Shown: positions 1 to 7,828 of the stretch, in pieces
Position numbering within the stretch: position 1 is the stretch's first letter
Layout: every line of letters starts with the position of its first letter
Assembly (NCBI RefSeq): GCF_000018545.1
Contig: NC_012586.1
Span: 2,356,001 to 2,420,000 of the forward strand
DNA length: 64,000 bases
Reading direction: 5' to 3'
Origin: Sinorhizobium fredii NGR234
GTDB taxonomy: Bacteria > Pseudomonadota > Alphaproteobacteria > Rhizobiales > Rhizobiaceae
Translations under genes and position numbers: made by a program
Notes under the pieces: model-generated
Told to the model about the DNA's origin: nothing
Databases searched by the model: none
The model's input: the letters and a program-made list of their open reading frames with translations, nothing else

Positions 1-74
1 CGCCGGATAGCCGAGACACCGACGCTGCGCGCAAGGCGCAGCCCGGTCCAAGTCAGGATCTTTACGAATGGGAT

Positions 75-99
75 GAGGGGCGGCCCGTGGCCGCCCCTC
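75..99. terminator. GC-rich perfect hairpin after the pilin-like gene
   Basis: Two perfectly complementary 11-base arms (GAGGGGCGGCC at 75-85 and its complement at 89-99) enclose a 3-base loop, just past the stop codon of the minus-strand gene at 108-269. On the plus strand the hairpin is followed by GGGCTTTCTT, which resembles an intrinsic terminator. On the minus strand there is no T-run. It may end transcription from both sides. The 74 bases to its left hold no gene that I can support. Confidence 0.6.
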
Positions 100-107
100 G
101 GGCTTTC

Positions 108-269
108 TTAGCCGTTCGGACGCTGCTTTGCGGCGTCGAGCGCGACCTTCTTTTCGGTCGTGATCTCGGTGATCTTGGCGGACTTGTCGATCGCCTTGTC
201 GAAGGCGTCCGTCATCTTCTGGATCGAATTGTCCGAGGTTTGCGTACCGCCCACACCGGAAACTGCCAT
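108..269 (-). CDS. 53-aa helical protein, candidate T3SS pilus/needle subunit
   Basis: The ATG at 269 is preceded by a good Shine-Dalgarno (AGGAG, about 7 bases upstream), which makes it a better start than the longer reading back to 395. The protein is small, lacks cysteine, and has a Gly/Ser/Thr-rich N terminus followed by one long charged amphipathic stretch (from SIQKMTDAFDKAIDK to LDAAKQRPNG). That is the general build of T3SS needle or pilus subunits. It stands alone, is transcribed away from the T3SS operon across an AT-rich region, and is followed by a strong hairpin, as expected for a separately expressed structural gene. I do not recognise a specific family; NopA-like is inference from size and position. 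The 62-aa protein at 1292-1480 is the competing needle candidate. Confidence 0.6.
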   Translation of the reverse strand: MAVSGVGGTQTSDNSIQKMTDAFDKAIDKSAKITEITTEKKVALDAAKQRPNG

Positions 270-399
270 TGTCTTCTCCTTGATAATTCGGCCGGCTTGC
301 GAGCGCAGCTCACACCGCCGGCATGCTTTCCTTATCGAGTCGACTACCCTCCATCGGGCGCAGCAATGGTTAAGGTCGAAGTTCTGGAATGACAATTTG

Positions 400-560
400 C
401 AAGAGCATCACATAATATTTCTTGCTGTAATATATCGTGATATCAAACGATTTAATCGCCATGAAATCGCTTATCCCTTGTATTATAATATTGGTATATA
501 GTTTATCTCATAACGTGTTCCAGATTTTGCTTGTTTAGCTATTGGCGTTGCTATCGATTT
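400..560. promoter_or_regulatory. AT-rich divergent regulatory region of the T3SS locus
   Basis: The gene-free stretch 270-638 separates the minus-strand pilin-like gene from the plus-strand T3SS operon. About 400-560 is far richer in A+T than its surroundings. It contains a near-palindrome, ATATC-GT-GATAT (432-443), and a spaced inverted repeat, CGATTT (448-453) and AAATCG (464-469). These are plausible regulator sites for divergent promoters. I found no convincing tts box of the kind used by TtsI-controlled rhizobial T3SSs. No regulator gene lies in the window. Confidence 0.45.
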
Positions 561-638
561 TACCCAACTGCGAGTTGCGTGTGCCGACCTACTGTTATAG
601 CTTTCAGCCGCTCGATGCGAACGATCGGAACGTTTGCC

Positions 639-1295
639 ATGAAAATGGTCATGTTCACCGGGAGACTCTGCGTGTTTGCTATCGCTACATTAGCAGCCAC
701 AGCTGCGAGTTTCGCGGAAGCACCGCGGTGGTATGACAGCCGATACAGCTATGTCCTGATCAACCAGGATGTTCGCGACGCGTTGAAGGAGTTCGGCCGC
801 AACCTGTCCCTTCCCGTCGTCCTGTCCGACAGGATTCGCGGCCAGGTGCGCGGCGAAATCCGCGCCGCTACGGCAGGCGACTTCCTCGACAGGCTCACCC
901 AGGCCAACGGCCTCATCTGGTATTTCGACGGGTCGATCCTGCATATCAATACCAGCGACGAGTTCTCGACCCAGATCATCGATATAGGCAGGGCGAACGG
1001 CCGGTCCGTCATCGACGAGATCGAGCGCCTCGACCTCATGGACGGGCGCTTTTCAGTGCGCGCCACCACCAATGCGCCGGCGCTGCGCGTTTCGGGCCCG
1101 CCGCCCTTCATCGCCATGGTGAAGCAGGTTGCCGCATCCGTTCAGCCGCCGCCGGCGACACAAGTGGACGATCCGCGGGTGCGGATCTTTCGCGGCGGCC
1201 AGCGCGACGAGGTGACGGCGGATCTGGTCGAGACGGATCGCCAGGCGGCCCCCGCCAATCGCAAGAAAACCAAGAGCCCAGCAGGAGAGCAATGA
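639..1295 (+). CDS. rhcC1: RhcC1/NolW-type secretin N-terminal protein of the T3SS
   Basis: The protein is about 218 aa with a signal peptide (hydrophobic stretch, likely cleaved after ASFA). The mature part carries a secretin N0-like domain (QDVRDALKEFGRNLSLPVVLSDRIRG region) and a second short domain (from RSVIDEIERLDL to VKQVAASVQ). The protein stops where a full secretin would continue into its membrane ring. Rhizobial T3SSs split the outer-membrane secretin into RhcC1 and RhcC2, and this matches RhcC1 (SctC N-terminal half). The start is uncertain: ATG at 639 or in-frame ATG at 615, neither with a strong Shine-Dalgarno. Its stop overlaps the next start (ATGA). The C-terminal partner must lie outside the window. 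Confidence 0.85.
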   Translation: MKMVMFTGRLCVFAIATLAATAASFAEAPRWYDSRYSYVLINQDVRDALKEFGRNLSLPVVLSDRIRGQVRGEIRAATAGDFLDRLTQANGLIWYFDGSILHINTSDEFSTQIIDIGRANGRSVIDEIERLDLMDGRFSVRATTNAPALRVSGPPPFIAMVKQVAASVQPPPATQVDDPRVRIFRGGQRDEVTADLVETDRQAAPANRKKTKSPAGEQ

Positions 1296-1480
1296 TGGCC
1301 GGTCCCTTAGCCGCGACGACGCAGACGCCCATTCAGACCCAGAACGTCGACCCTTCTCAGGCGCAGTTCGACGAAGCTCTGCAGCAAGCCATTGCTGGCG
1401 GCGGCGGGCAATTGATTGCTCAGGAAATGATGAAGATCGCCCAGGAGGTTCTGAACGAGGCGATGGCCGACGAGGAATAG
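1292..1480 (+). CDS. 62-aa T3SS operon protein, possible needle subunit
   Basis: The ORF starts within the stop of rhcC1 and is followed 30 bases later by nolB, so it is translationally embedded in the T3SS operon. The first 20 residues are polar and Thr/Gln-rich. The rest is predicted helical with a Gly-rich break (AIAGGGGQLIAQEMMKIAQ) and an acidic end. The size, absence of Cys and Trp, and helix-turn-helix build fit a SctF/NopA-type filament subunit, but a secreted regulator or chaperone cannot be excluded. I do not recognise a close family. Confidence 0.6.
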   Translation: MMAGPLAATTQTPIQTQNVDPSQAQFDEALQQAIAGGGGQLIAQEMMKIAQEVLNEAMADEE

Positions 1481-1510
1481 TTCCCCTTCATGCCGACAGG
1501 AGACGCAACC

Positions 1511-1936
1511 ATGACGGTTGTTCCACCAGTTGAGAATGCCTTCGTTACCGCCCCTGCCCCGCAGGATTCCATCCCCATTGCCTCGCAAGGCCTGTTCGAG
1601 CACGCGGCGCTCAACGCCGGGTCGCTGCCGCATGGCGCAAGCCCGGCGGATCTCGGCCGAACGGTCGTCGACAACCTGAAAGGCTTCGTCGAGCGGGCCG
1701 GGAAATTTGCCAATGGCAGCGCGATTCCTGCCGAGCCGGGCCAATCACCGACTTCGTCATCGTTCCTTCCCTTGCCGGGCGGCGACGCCAATGCGGCGCG
1801 GACGCCGGATAGCGATGCCGGACGGCTCGTCGAGACCTTGGGACGGGTCTTCGATCATGCGATCGAAACGCAGATGGTCGTCCGCGGCCCGACGCAGTTC
1901 ACCAGCGCGACGCTCACGCTCGTCAAGGGTCAATGA
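1511..1936 (+). CDS. nolB: NolB-like T3SS inner-rod protein (SctI)
   Basis: The protein is 141 aa starting at the ATG at 1511, which has AGGAG eight bases upstream; an in-frame ATG at 1490 is less well placed. The N-terminal two thirds are low-complexity and rich in Pro, Ala, Ser and Gly. The C terminus (RLVETLGRVFDHAIETQMVV, then TSATLTLVKGQ) is the conserved helical part expected of inner-rod proteins, which polymerise inside the basal body beneath the needle. Placement just before rhcJ is the canonical rhizobial order nolB-rhcJ-nolU-nolV-rhcN. The stop overlaps the rhcJ start. Confidence 0.7.
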   Translation: MTVVPPVENAFVTAPAPQDSIPIASQGLFEHAALNAGSLPHGASPADLGRTVVDNLKGFVERAGKFANGSAIPAEPGQSPTSSSFLPLPGGDANAARTPDSDAGRLVETLGRVFDHAIETQMVVRGPTQFTSATLTLVKGQ

Positions 1937-2736
1937 AGAACTCCTGGCCTCTCCCACGGCTCGTGCGCGGCTTGTGGCTCGCGCTGATCGTCGTGACGCT
2001 GCAGGCCTGCAGCGTCGACCTCTACACCAATCTCGACGAGCGCGAGGCCAATGAGATGGTCGCCACGCTGCTCTCGAAGGGCATCGCGGCAGGCCGCGTC
2101 GTGCAGAAGGACGGTAAGCTGACGGTTACGGTTGATGAGAATGAGTTCTCCGAGGCCGTGACCGCACTCAACATGGCGGGCCTTCCCAAGCAGAAATTTG
2201 CGACGCTCGGCAGCGTGTTCCAACAGGAGGGGCTCGTCGCCTCGCCGGTGCAGGAACGCGCCCAGATGATCTATGCGCTGAGCGAGGAGCTTTCCCGCAC
2301 CGTTTCGGAAATCGACGGCGTCCTGTCGGCGCGCGTCCACGTCGTCCTGCCCGACAACGACCCGCTGCAGCGCAACGCCATCCCCGCCTCGGCCTCGGTG
2401 TTCATCCGCCACGAGGCCGGTCTCGACGTCAACCCGCTGATCCCGCGCATCAAGACATTGGTCGCCAACAGCATTTCGGGCCTCACCTACGAAAAGGTCT
2501 CGGTCGTGCCCGTTGCGAGCCAGCGCGCGCGCGAGCCGGTTGCCGGCGGCGCCGAGCTGACCTCATTCCTCGGACTCTGGATGCTGCCGGCGAGCGTCGC
2601 CAAGGCGAGATTGATTTTCGGCTGCCTCCTCGGCTGCCTCATCGCGGCGGTCGGCTGCCTCGGCTATCTGGCGTGGCGTAGGCAGAGCCGGCGACGCAAG
2701 GTCTATCAGCTGCAACCCTATGGTCCGGCGAAATGA
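1933..2736 (+). CDS. rhcJ: T3SS inner-membrane ring lipoprotein RhcJ (SctJ)
   Basis: The 267-aa protein has a signal peptide ending in a lipobox (LQAC, Cys26). It then has the typical YscJ/FliF fold segments: NLDEREANEMVATLLSKGI, a second domain with EGLVASPVQERAQMIYALSEEL, and DGVLSARVHVVLP. A single membrane anchor lies near residues 224-247, followed by a basic tail. SctJ forms the lipid-anchored ring that joins the basal body to the inner membrane. The gene overlaps both neighbours by four bases. Length and domain order match the family. Confidence 0.95.
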   Translation: MKNSWPLPRLVRGLWLALIVVTLQACSVDLYTNLDEREANEMVATLLSKGIAAGRVVQKDGKLTVTVDENEFSEAVTALNMAGLPKQKFATLGSVFQQEGLVASPVQERAQMIYALSEELSRTVSEIDGVLSARVHVVLPDNDPLQRNAIPASASVFIRHEAGLDVNPLIPRIKTLVANSISGLTYEKVSVVPVASQRAREPVAGGAELTSFLGLWMLPASVAKARLIFGCLLGCLIAAVGCLGYLAWRRQSRRRKVYQLQPYGPAK

Positions 2737-3419
2737 CGGGTCCTTCGCTGGCAGAGGGCTCGGCGAGTGACGATCCCAAGGGCGCCGATCCCCAGGACGT
2801 TTGGGCGATTTTCCAGACGGCACCGGCCCGCCTCGTTCACCCGCGCCATGTCGTTCACGCCTATGACGAGACAATCTCCATCGAAGCCGCGGCGAGGCTG
2901 CAGCAATCCGACCGGGTGCAGCGGCCGCTCGCCCGCCTGGTCCGAGAAAAATACCGGCTTCCGGACGCCGGTTCCTGTCCTGAGCCGGCAGAGGGGGATC
3001 TCGAACTCCTGAGCTTGCCGCCGGAGCGGGTGGAGCAACACAGCCGTCTGGCGGGCGTCGTGTTCTGGAGCCATGTGCTCGCCGGTGAAATCCGCAATCG
3101 CGAGGTCGCCGAGATGAAGTCGCGGATCGGAGACCTCGCCTTTCAGCTCGCCCTTCACAACCGCGATCTGGCCGCCGGCCATCCGCCGCCGGGCGACCTC
3201 GACCTGTTGATGCAGGCGATCGAAACCGACGGCAGGAAATGCTGGGGGAGCTGGCAAGCCTCCCTGCCGGAGCCGCTGGCGGCGTGGCTGCGGCTCAGAG
3301 ACGAGACCGACGACCATAGCGCGTTTTCCGCGCCGGCCGATGCGGAGCGGGGTGCCGCGATCCTCCGGCGCCTCGCGCAGGACAAGACTATCGATGCGGC
3401 GGCGAGGGAGATCGGATGA
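2733..3419 (+). CDS. nolU: NolU-like T3SS protein (SctK family)
   Basis: The 228-aa soluble protein sits between rhcJ and the stator gene and overlaps both. Its position and a Trp- and Leu-rich central part (LAGVVFWSHVLAGEIRNREV) fit NolU, the rhizobial counterpart of SctK, which links the cytoplasmic sorting platform to the basal body. The family is poorly conserved, so the assignment rests largely on gene order. The C terminus has an alpha-helical alanine- and arginine-rich end. No membrane segment is seen. Confidence 0.75.
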   Translation: MTGPSLAEGSASDDPKGADPQDVWAIFQTAPARLVHPRHVVHAYDETISIEAAARLQQSDRVQRPLARLVREKYRLPDAGSCPEPAEGDLELLSLPPERVEQHSRLAGVVFWSHVLAGEIRNREVAEMKSRIGDLAFQLALHNRDLAAGHPPPGDLDLLMQAIETDGRKCWGSWQASLPEPLAAWLRLRDETDDHSAFSAPADAERGAAILRRLAQDKTIDAAAREIG

Positions 3420-4021
3420 ACGAGATCCCTTCGGGTCCCACCAGAAAAATTCTCCGGCCGGCCGAAGCAGACCATTGGCTCGATGGCTTCGCTTTTCTGG
3501 AGGCGGCGAAAGCCGAGGCGGACCGGCAGCTCGCTGAGCTGCGAGACCGCGTTGAGGAGAGCAGGAAGCAGGGCTACGAGGCCGGGCGGGTCGAGGGCGA
3601 ACGGCAGGCGGCAGCCCTGCTCCTGAGGACCACCGCGGACGTCAATGCATACTTGGCCGGCCTCGACCGGCAGATCGCCGAGCTCAGCCTGGCGGTCATC
3701 GAAAAGTTGCTCGGCCGCTTCGATCAGGCCGAGCTCGTCGCCAGACTGGCGCAGCAAGCCCTGCAGTCGTTCCGCCACGAGCGCGACGTGACGATCACCG
3801 TTGCTCCGGCTCTTGCCGAGCGCGTCGCCGAACTGGTGCAGCGGGAGAACAGCAACGAGACCCTGAAGATTGCCGTGCTCGCCGATCCGCGGCTCGACGG
3901 CAGCAAATGCGTGCTCGCCAACGCCGTGGCGGTCGTCGATGCGGGGCTCGACACGCAACTGTCGGTGATCCGCGCGGCACTGCTCGGCGCCCGATCCAGC
4001 CACTCGGAAACGGCCGCATGA
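3416..4021 (+). CDS. nolV: T3SS ATPase stator NolV/RhcL (SctL)
   Basis: The 201-aa protein has a charged helical or coiled-coil N-terminal half (ADRQLAELRDRVEESRKQGY, then EAGRVEGERQAAALLL). A C-terminal domain of FliH/SctL type follows (VIEKLLGRFDQAELVARLAQ, then VLADPRLDGSKCVLANAVAV and DAGLDTQLSVIRAALLG). SctL binds and regulates the ATPase encoded next. The start overlaps nolU and its stop overlaps the rhcN ATG (ATGA), suggesting coupled translation at defined stoichiometry. Confidence 0.9.
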   Translation: MNEIPSGPTRKILRPAEADHWLDGFAFLEAAKAEADRQLAELRDRVEESRKQGYEAGRVEGERQAAALLLRTTADVNAYLAGLDRQIAELSLAVIEKLLGRFDQAELVARLAQQALQSFRHERDVTITVAPALAERVAELVQRENSNETLKIAVLADPRLDGSKCVLANAVAVVDAGLDTQLSVIRAALLGARSSHSETAA

Positions 4022-5364
4022 ACGAGCATCTGTCGACCGATCCGGGCGACCTCGTCCGGCGGCTGCGGGAGCGGGCGCTCGGCAGCGAGACACGGCCGCT
4101 GCATGGCCGCGTCCGACGGATAACCGGTATCATCGTCCACGCCACCGCGCCGATGGTCCGGATCGGCGAACTCTGCCACCTGAGGGACCCCGTCTCGGGC
4201 GCGACGGTACCGGCGGAGGTCGTCGGCTTCGAGGAAGAGGAAGCCGTGCTGACGCCGATCGGCGATCTGGACGGCATGTCGACGCGCGCCGAGGTCATCG
4301 CTACCGGCAGGACCCTGCAAATCCCCGTTTGCGACGACCTGCTCGGCCGGGTCGTCAACCCCTTGGGCGAAATCCTCGACGTCTCCGACGAGCGGGCGAT
4401 CCCGGTCGTCACCGACACCTATTACCCGACGCACCGGCCGCCGCCGCACGCGCTTAGACGCGATCTGATCACCGAGCCGCTGCAACTCGGCATTCGGGCG
4501 ATCGACGGGCTGCTGACCGTGGCGCGCGGTCAACGCGTCGGCATTTTCGGCGAGCCGGGTGTCGGCAAATCCTCGCTGCTTTCCGCCATCGTCCGCGGCA
4601 CGAAGGCCGACGTCATCGTCATCGGCCTCATCGGCGAGCGCGGCCGCGAGGTGCGGGAATTCATCGAAGGGCAACTCGGCGAAGAGGGGCGCCGTCGCTC
4701 GGTCGTCGTGGTTGCGACCTCCGACCGGCCGGCCATCGAACGGGTGAAAGCCGCCTATGCGGCAACGGCGATCGCCGAATATTTTCGCGATCAGCGGCGC
4801 GATGTGCTGCTGCTGATGGACAGCGTCACCCGTTTCGCCCGCGCCCAGCGGGAGATCGGTTTGGCGGCCGGCGAGCCGCCGACGCGCCGCGGCTATCCGC
4901 CGTCGCTCTTTGCCGCCCTGCCGCGTCTCCTGGAGCGCGCCGGTCCGGGGCAAGGCGGCTCGATCACCGCCCTTTACACCGTGCTGACAGAGGGTGACGG
5001 CACGCTGGACCCGGTTGCGGAGGAGACGAAGGCCATTCTCGACGGGCACATCATGCTGAGCTCCGCTCTCGCCGAGCGGAACTTCTTCCCGGCCATCGAC
5101 ATCCTGAAAAGCCGCAGCCGGCTGATGGAAACGGTCGCCGGCAGGACGCACCGGGACCACGCCGCCCGTATCCGCACGCTGCTTGCCCGCTACGAGGAGA
5201 TCGAACTCTTGCTGCGGGTCGGCGAATACGAGCGCGGTGCTGACGCCCTTTCGGATGAGGCGATCGACAAGCGCGACGCCATCGAAGCCTTCCTGCAGCA
5301 GTCGGGCGACGAGTTTTCCCCGCTCGAGGCGACCGTCGAACATTTGAGGGTGTTGGCTGGATGA
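4018..5364 (+). CDS. rhcN: T3SS ATPase RhcN (SctN)
   Basis: The true start is the ATG at 4018, overlapping the nolV stop, giving 448 aa, the normal length for the family. It has an F1-like N-terminal beta-barrel (GRVRRITGIIVHATAPMVRI), Walker A GEPGVGKS at residues 178-185, Walker B VLLLMD at 263-268, and the FliI/SctN signature PPSLFAALPRLLERAG. It is the hexameric ATPase that strips chaperones from substrates and powers early export at the cytoplasmic face. All catalytic motifs look intact. Confidence 0.97.
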   Translation: MNEHLSTDPGDLVRRLRERALGSETRPLHGRVRRITGIIVHATAPMVRIGELCHLRDPVSGATVPAEVVGFEEEEAVLTPIGDLDGMSTRAEVIATGRTLQIPVCDDLLGRVVNPLGEILDVSDERAIPVVTDTYYPTHRPPPHALRRDLITEPLQLGIRAIDGLLTVARGQRVGIFGEPGVGKSSLLSAIVRGTKADVIVIGLIGERGREVREFIEGQLGEEGRRRSVVVVATSDRPAIERVKAAYAATAIAEYFRDQRRDVLLLMDSVTRFARAQREIGLAAGEPPTRRGYPPSLFAALPRLLERAGPGQGGSITALYTVLTEGDGTLDPVAEETKAILDGHIMLSSALAERNFFPAIDILKSRSRLMETVAGRTHRDHAARIRTLLARYEEIELLLRVGEYERGADALSDEAIDKRDAIEAFLQQSGDEFSPLEATVEHLRVLAG

Positions 5365-5843
5365 CCCGGAAAGGTGATTTGCTTCACCTCGTTGTATTGA
5401 GGGCGATGCGGATGCGGCGAGCAGAGGAGCAGGCCCGGCGCCAGCACAATCGTCATGACCAGACCGTCCAGGCGGTCGAGGCGGCAAATGCTGAAAGCCT
5501 CGCGCATGAGGAACAGCGCCGGCGGGACGAACAGGTTCTCTACTCCAATCTCGCCCAAGGCACCGTCGATCATCGCGACCTCGAACGATATCGCGGCGCG
5601 CTGTCCGACCTGGACCACCGCGCCCGCGAGATCGAGGAGCACATCCACGATGCCGAGCGCCGCGAGAGGCAGGAGGCCAGGAAGTGGGAAGAGCTTGCGG
5701 CCGAGTATCGGCGCAAACGGAAGCTGCACGACCGGATCCTGTTCCTCGCCGAGGAGAACCGACGCAAGCAAGCGCAGCGCGCCGACCTCATCAGCGAGAT
5801 CGAAGACGACGAGGCGGTCCGCCCCAGGGGCAGGAAGCGGTAG
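5361..5843 (+). CDS. T3SS central stalk protein (SctO/HrpO/FliJ-like)
   Basis: The 160-aa protein is almost entirely charged helix, with long stretches of Glu, Arg and Lys and almost no aromatics. It is predicted to form an antiparallel coiled coil like FliJ or YscO. The family inserts into the ATPase ring as a gamma-subunit-like stalk. Position directly after rhcN and overlapping its stop is the standard place for sctO, called y4yJ or hrpO-like in rhizobia. Sequence conservation in this family is low, so position and composition carry the call. Confidence 0.85.
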   Translation: MTRKGDLLHLVVLRAMRMRRAEEQARRQHNRHDQTVQAVEAANAESLAHEEQRRRDEQVLYSNLAQGTVDHRDLERYRGALSDLDHRAREIEEHIHDAERRERQEARKWEELAAEYRRKRKLHDRILFLAEENRRKQAQRADLISEIEDDEAVRPRGRKR

Positions 5844-5846
5844 ACG

Positions 5847-6902
5847 ATGAGGATGTCGACACAAGGAGACGCCGGCGCCACCGTTATCCGCTCGCTTGCC
5901 GAGGACGCCGCGTGGCTTCCGGAAGTGAAGGCGGCGCATGCAGAGCTGCTCAACCTGCTGGTCGGGGTTCGGGTCGCATTCCGGCTCTCGCTGCCGCCGG
6001 CCAACATCACATTCGACCCGGGAGAGAGCTCGGGGCGCGTGGCGGATCCGCTCGAACTGGCGTTCCTGATCGGCGCCGCGCCCGGCCGTTGGCTGATCCC
6101 CGCGGCCACCCTCGACAGATTTTCGGCGAGCCTCGGGGTGCGGGGAAGCCTTGCAAACCTCACCGTCCTGCAACGCGACATCCTCCTCGAGGAAGTTCTC
6201 GCTCCCATTCTCGACGAACTCGAGCGACGCATCGGAGAGCCGTTGCGCCTGGGGCCGCCCCATGCGGCGGCGGACTATCCGATCAAGCTTTCGTGGACGA
6301 TCGACAGCGGCGATTTGCCCCTTCCTGCGGAATTGCAGTTGAGCGACGTTGCGGCACTGAAGATCGGCAAGGCCTTCGGCAGCAGGACGAGCCTTCTGAA
6401 CGAGTTCACAGGCGATCTCGTCCGGCCCATCCAGCTATGCGCCGGAACGCAGCGCCTGACCGTCGGCGAGTTCAAGGGCCTTCGCCCCGGCGACATCGTC
6501 CTGTGCGAGCAATCCCAGGCCGATGAGCCTTTCGCCGTGCTCGGCAATCACCTCGTCGCGCCGCTCCGCCGCAGCGAAGCCGGTCTGGTCTTCGCCTCCG
6601 GCTGGCAGCCCCTGAAATCAAGTTGGGAATTTTCCGCCATGTCAAAGCAGCAACCGCCTTCGTCCGGAGAGCTCGAACCGCTTGCCGATCTGCCGATCGA
6701 GCTCGTCTTCGAGATCGGCCGGGCCGAATTCCCGCTGAAGGAGATCGCCAGGATGGGCGAGGGAACGGTGCTTCATGCCAGCCCGAGCCTTTCAAGCCCC
6801 GTCAGCATCCTGGCGAACGGGCGACTGGTCGGAAAGGGCGAGTTGATCAGGATCGGCGAAGGCCTCGGCATACGCGTGGTGCGGCTTTCGACCGATGGGT
6901 GA
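5847..6902 (+). CDS. rhcQ: T3SS cytoplasmic ring protein RhcQ (SctQ)
   Basis: The 351-aa protein carries two SPOA-type surface domains. One spans the middle (LSWTIDSGDLPLPAELQLSD). The stronger one is at the C terminus (ELVFEIGRAEFPLKEIARMG and the following LVGKGELIRIGEGLGIRVVR). SctQ builds the cytoplasmic sorting platform. Here the protein is a single chain rather than the split HrcQA/HrcQB form of some plant pathogens. The start is ATG 5847 or ATG 5853. It overlaps rhcR by 8 bases. Confidence 0.93.
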   Translation: MRMSTQGDAGATVIRSLAEDAAWLPEVKAAHAELLNLLVGVRVAFRLSLPPANITFDPGESSGRVADPLELAFLIGAAPGRWLIPAATLDRFSASLGVRGSLANLTVLQRDILLEEVLAPILDELERRIGEPLRLGPPHAAADYPIKLSWTIDSGDLPLPAELQLSDVAALKIGKAFGSRTSLLNEFTGDLVRPIQLCAGTQRLTVGEFKGLRPGDIVLCEQSQADEPFAVLGNHLVAPLRRSEAGLVFASGWQPLKSSWEFSAMSKQQPPSSGELEPLADLPIELVFEIGRAEFPLKEIARMGEGTVLHASPSLSSPVSILANGRLVGKGELIRIGEGLGIRVVRLSTDG

Positions 6903-7548
6903 GACGACCACCAATCTCATCCCGATCATCATCATCGTTTCGACGATCGGGCTCATCCCGCTCGCCGTGGTGACGATGACCGGCTTCCTGAAGATCTCGA
7001 TCGTCCTGTTTCTGATCCGCAACGCGCTCGGCATCCAGCAATCGCCGCCCAACCTGGTGCTCTACGGCGTGGCGCTGATCCTCACCGTTTATGTGACGAC
7101 GCCGCTCGTCGGGGAAATGTACCGCACGCTGTCGAGCGAGCAGGTCGACATGCAATCGATGGACAGCATGGTGCGGGCCGCCAATCAGCTCAGGGCGCCG
7201 CTGCAGGCACACCTCACCCGCTACACCGACGAGAACGAGCGCCAGTTCTTCCTGCAGGCGACGGAGCGCATCTGGTCGGAGGAAGCGAGAGCTTCGGTGA
7301 AGACCGACAGCCTGCTGATCCTCGTTCCGGCCTTCGTCAGCTCGGAGCTGACCCGCGCCTTCGAGATCGGTTTCCTGCTCTACCTGCCGTTCCTGGTCAT
7401 CGATCTGATCGTCTCGACCGTGCTGATGGCGATGGGGATGATGATGGTCTCGCCGACACTGATCTCCATCCCGCTGAAGATATTCCTCTTCGTCGCCGTC
7501 AACGGCTGGTCGCGGCTGATGCACGGCCTGATCCTGAGCTACGGATAA
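6895..7548 (+). CDS. rhcR: T3SS export gate protein RhcR (SctR)
   Basis: The 217-aa membrane protein of the FliP/SctR family has an N-terminal segment (LIPIIIIVSTIGLIPLAVVT). It also has the hallmark stretch TGFLKISIVLFLIRNALGIQ, a hydrophilic periplasmic part with ERIWSEEARASVKTDSLLIL, and C-terminal helices with FEIGFLLYLPFLVIDLIVS. Together with SctS and SctT it makes the export gate pore. The length is standard. It starts inside the end of rhcQ. Confidence 0.96.
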   Translation: MGETTTNLIPIIIIVSTIGLIPLAVVTMTGFLKISIVLFLIRNALGIQQSPPNLVLYGVALILTVYVTTPLVGEMYRTLSSEQVDMQSMDSMVRAANQLRAPLQAHLTRYTDENERQFFLQATERIWSEEARASVKTDSLLILVPAFVSSELTRAFEIGFLLYLPFLVIDLIVSTVLMAMGMMMVSPTLISIPLKIFLFVAVNGWSRLMHGLILSYG

Positions 7549-7558
7549 GGCTAGAGCC

Positions 7559-7828
7559 ATGGATCAAACCGCCTTCCTCGCCCAGATGCAGAAAGCCATG
7601 CTGACCGTGCTGATCGCCTCGGCGCCGGCGCTTGCCATCGCAATCGTCATCGGCGTCAGCGTCGGTCTCATCCAGGCGCTCACCCAGATCCAGGACCAGA
7701 CGCTCCCGCAGGCCGTCAAGCTCGTCGCCGTCATGCTGGCCCTGGTCGTTCTCGGGCCGGCGCTTGCCATGCAGGTCGCCAATTTCGCCAGCAACACGCT
7801 CGACATCTTTCCGGCCCTGACGCGGTAG
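7559..7828 (+). CDS. rhcS: T3SS export gate protein RhcS (SctS)
   Basis: The 89-aa protein has two transmembrane hairpin helices (MLTVLIASAPALAIAIVIGV and VKLVAVMLALVVLGPALAMQ), separated by the conserved loop LIQALTQIQDQTLPQAVKL of the FliQ/SctS family. It lies between rhcR and rhcT, as in other T3SSs. It begins 10 bases after rhcR and abuts rhcT directly. Confidence 0.96.
   Translation: MDQTAFLAQMQKAMLTVLIASAPALAIAIVIGVSVGLIQALTQIQDQTLPQAVKLVAVMLALVVLGPALAMQVANFASNTLDIFPALTR

Noticed and set aside
1..74. Possible 3' end of an upstream plus-strand gene
   Set aside because: Three frames offer different endings (stops at 8-10, 74-76 or 109-111), and none gives a recognisable protein end.
3..392. 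Open frame on the plus strand crossing the first hairpin and the pilin-like gene
   Set aside because: It runs antisense through the pilin-like gene, has no ribosome site and reads through a terminator-like hairpin; it is a shadow frame.
601..625. Possible tts box before rhcC1
   Set aside because: Only a few bases resemble the tts consensus and the spacing is wrong.
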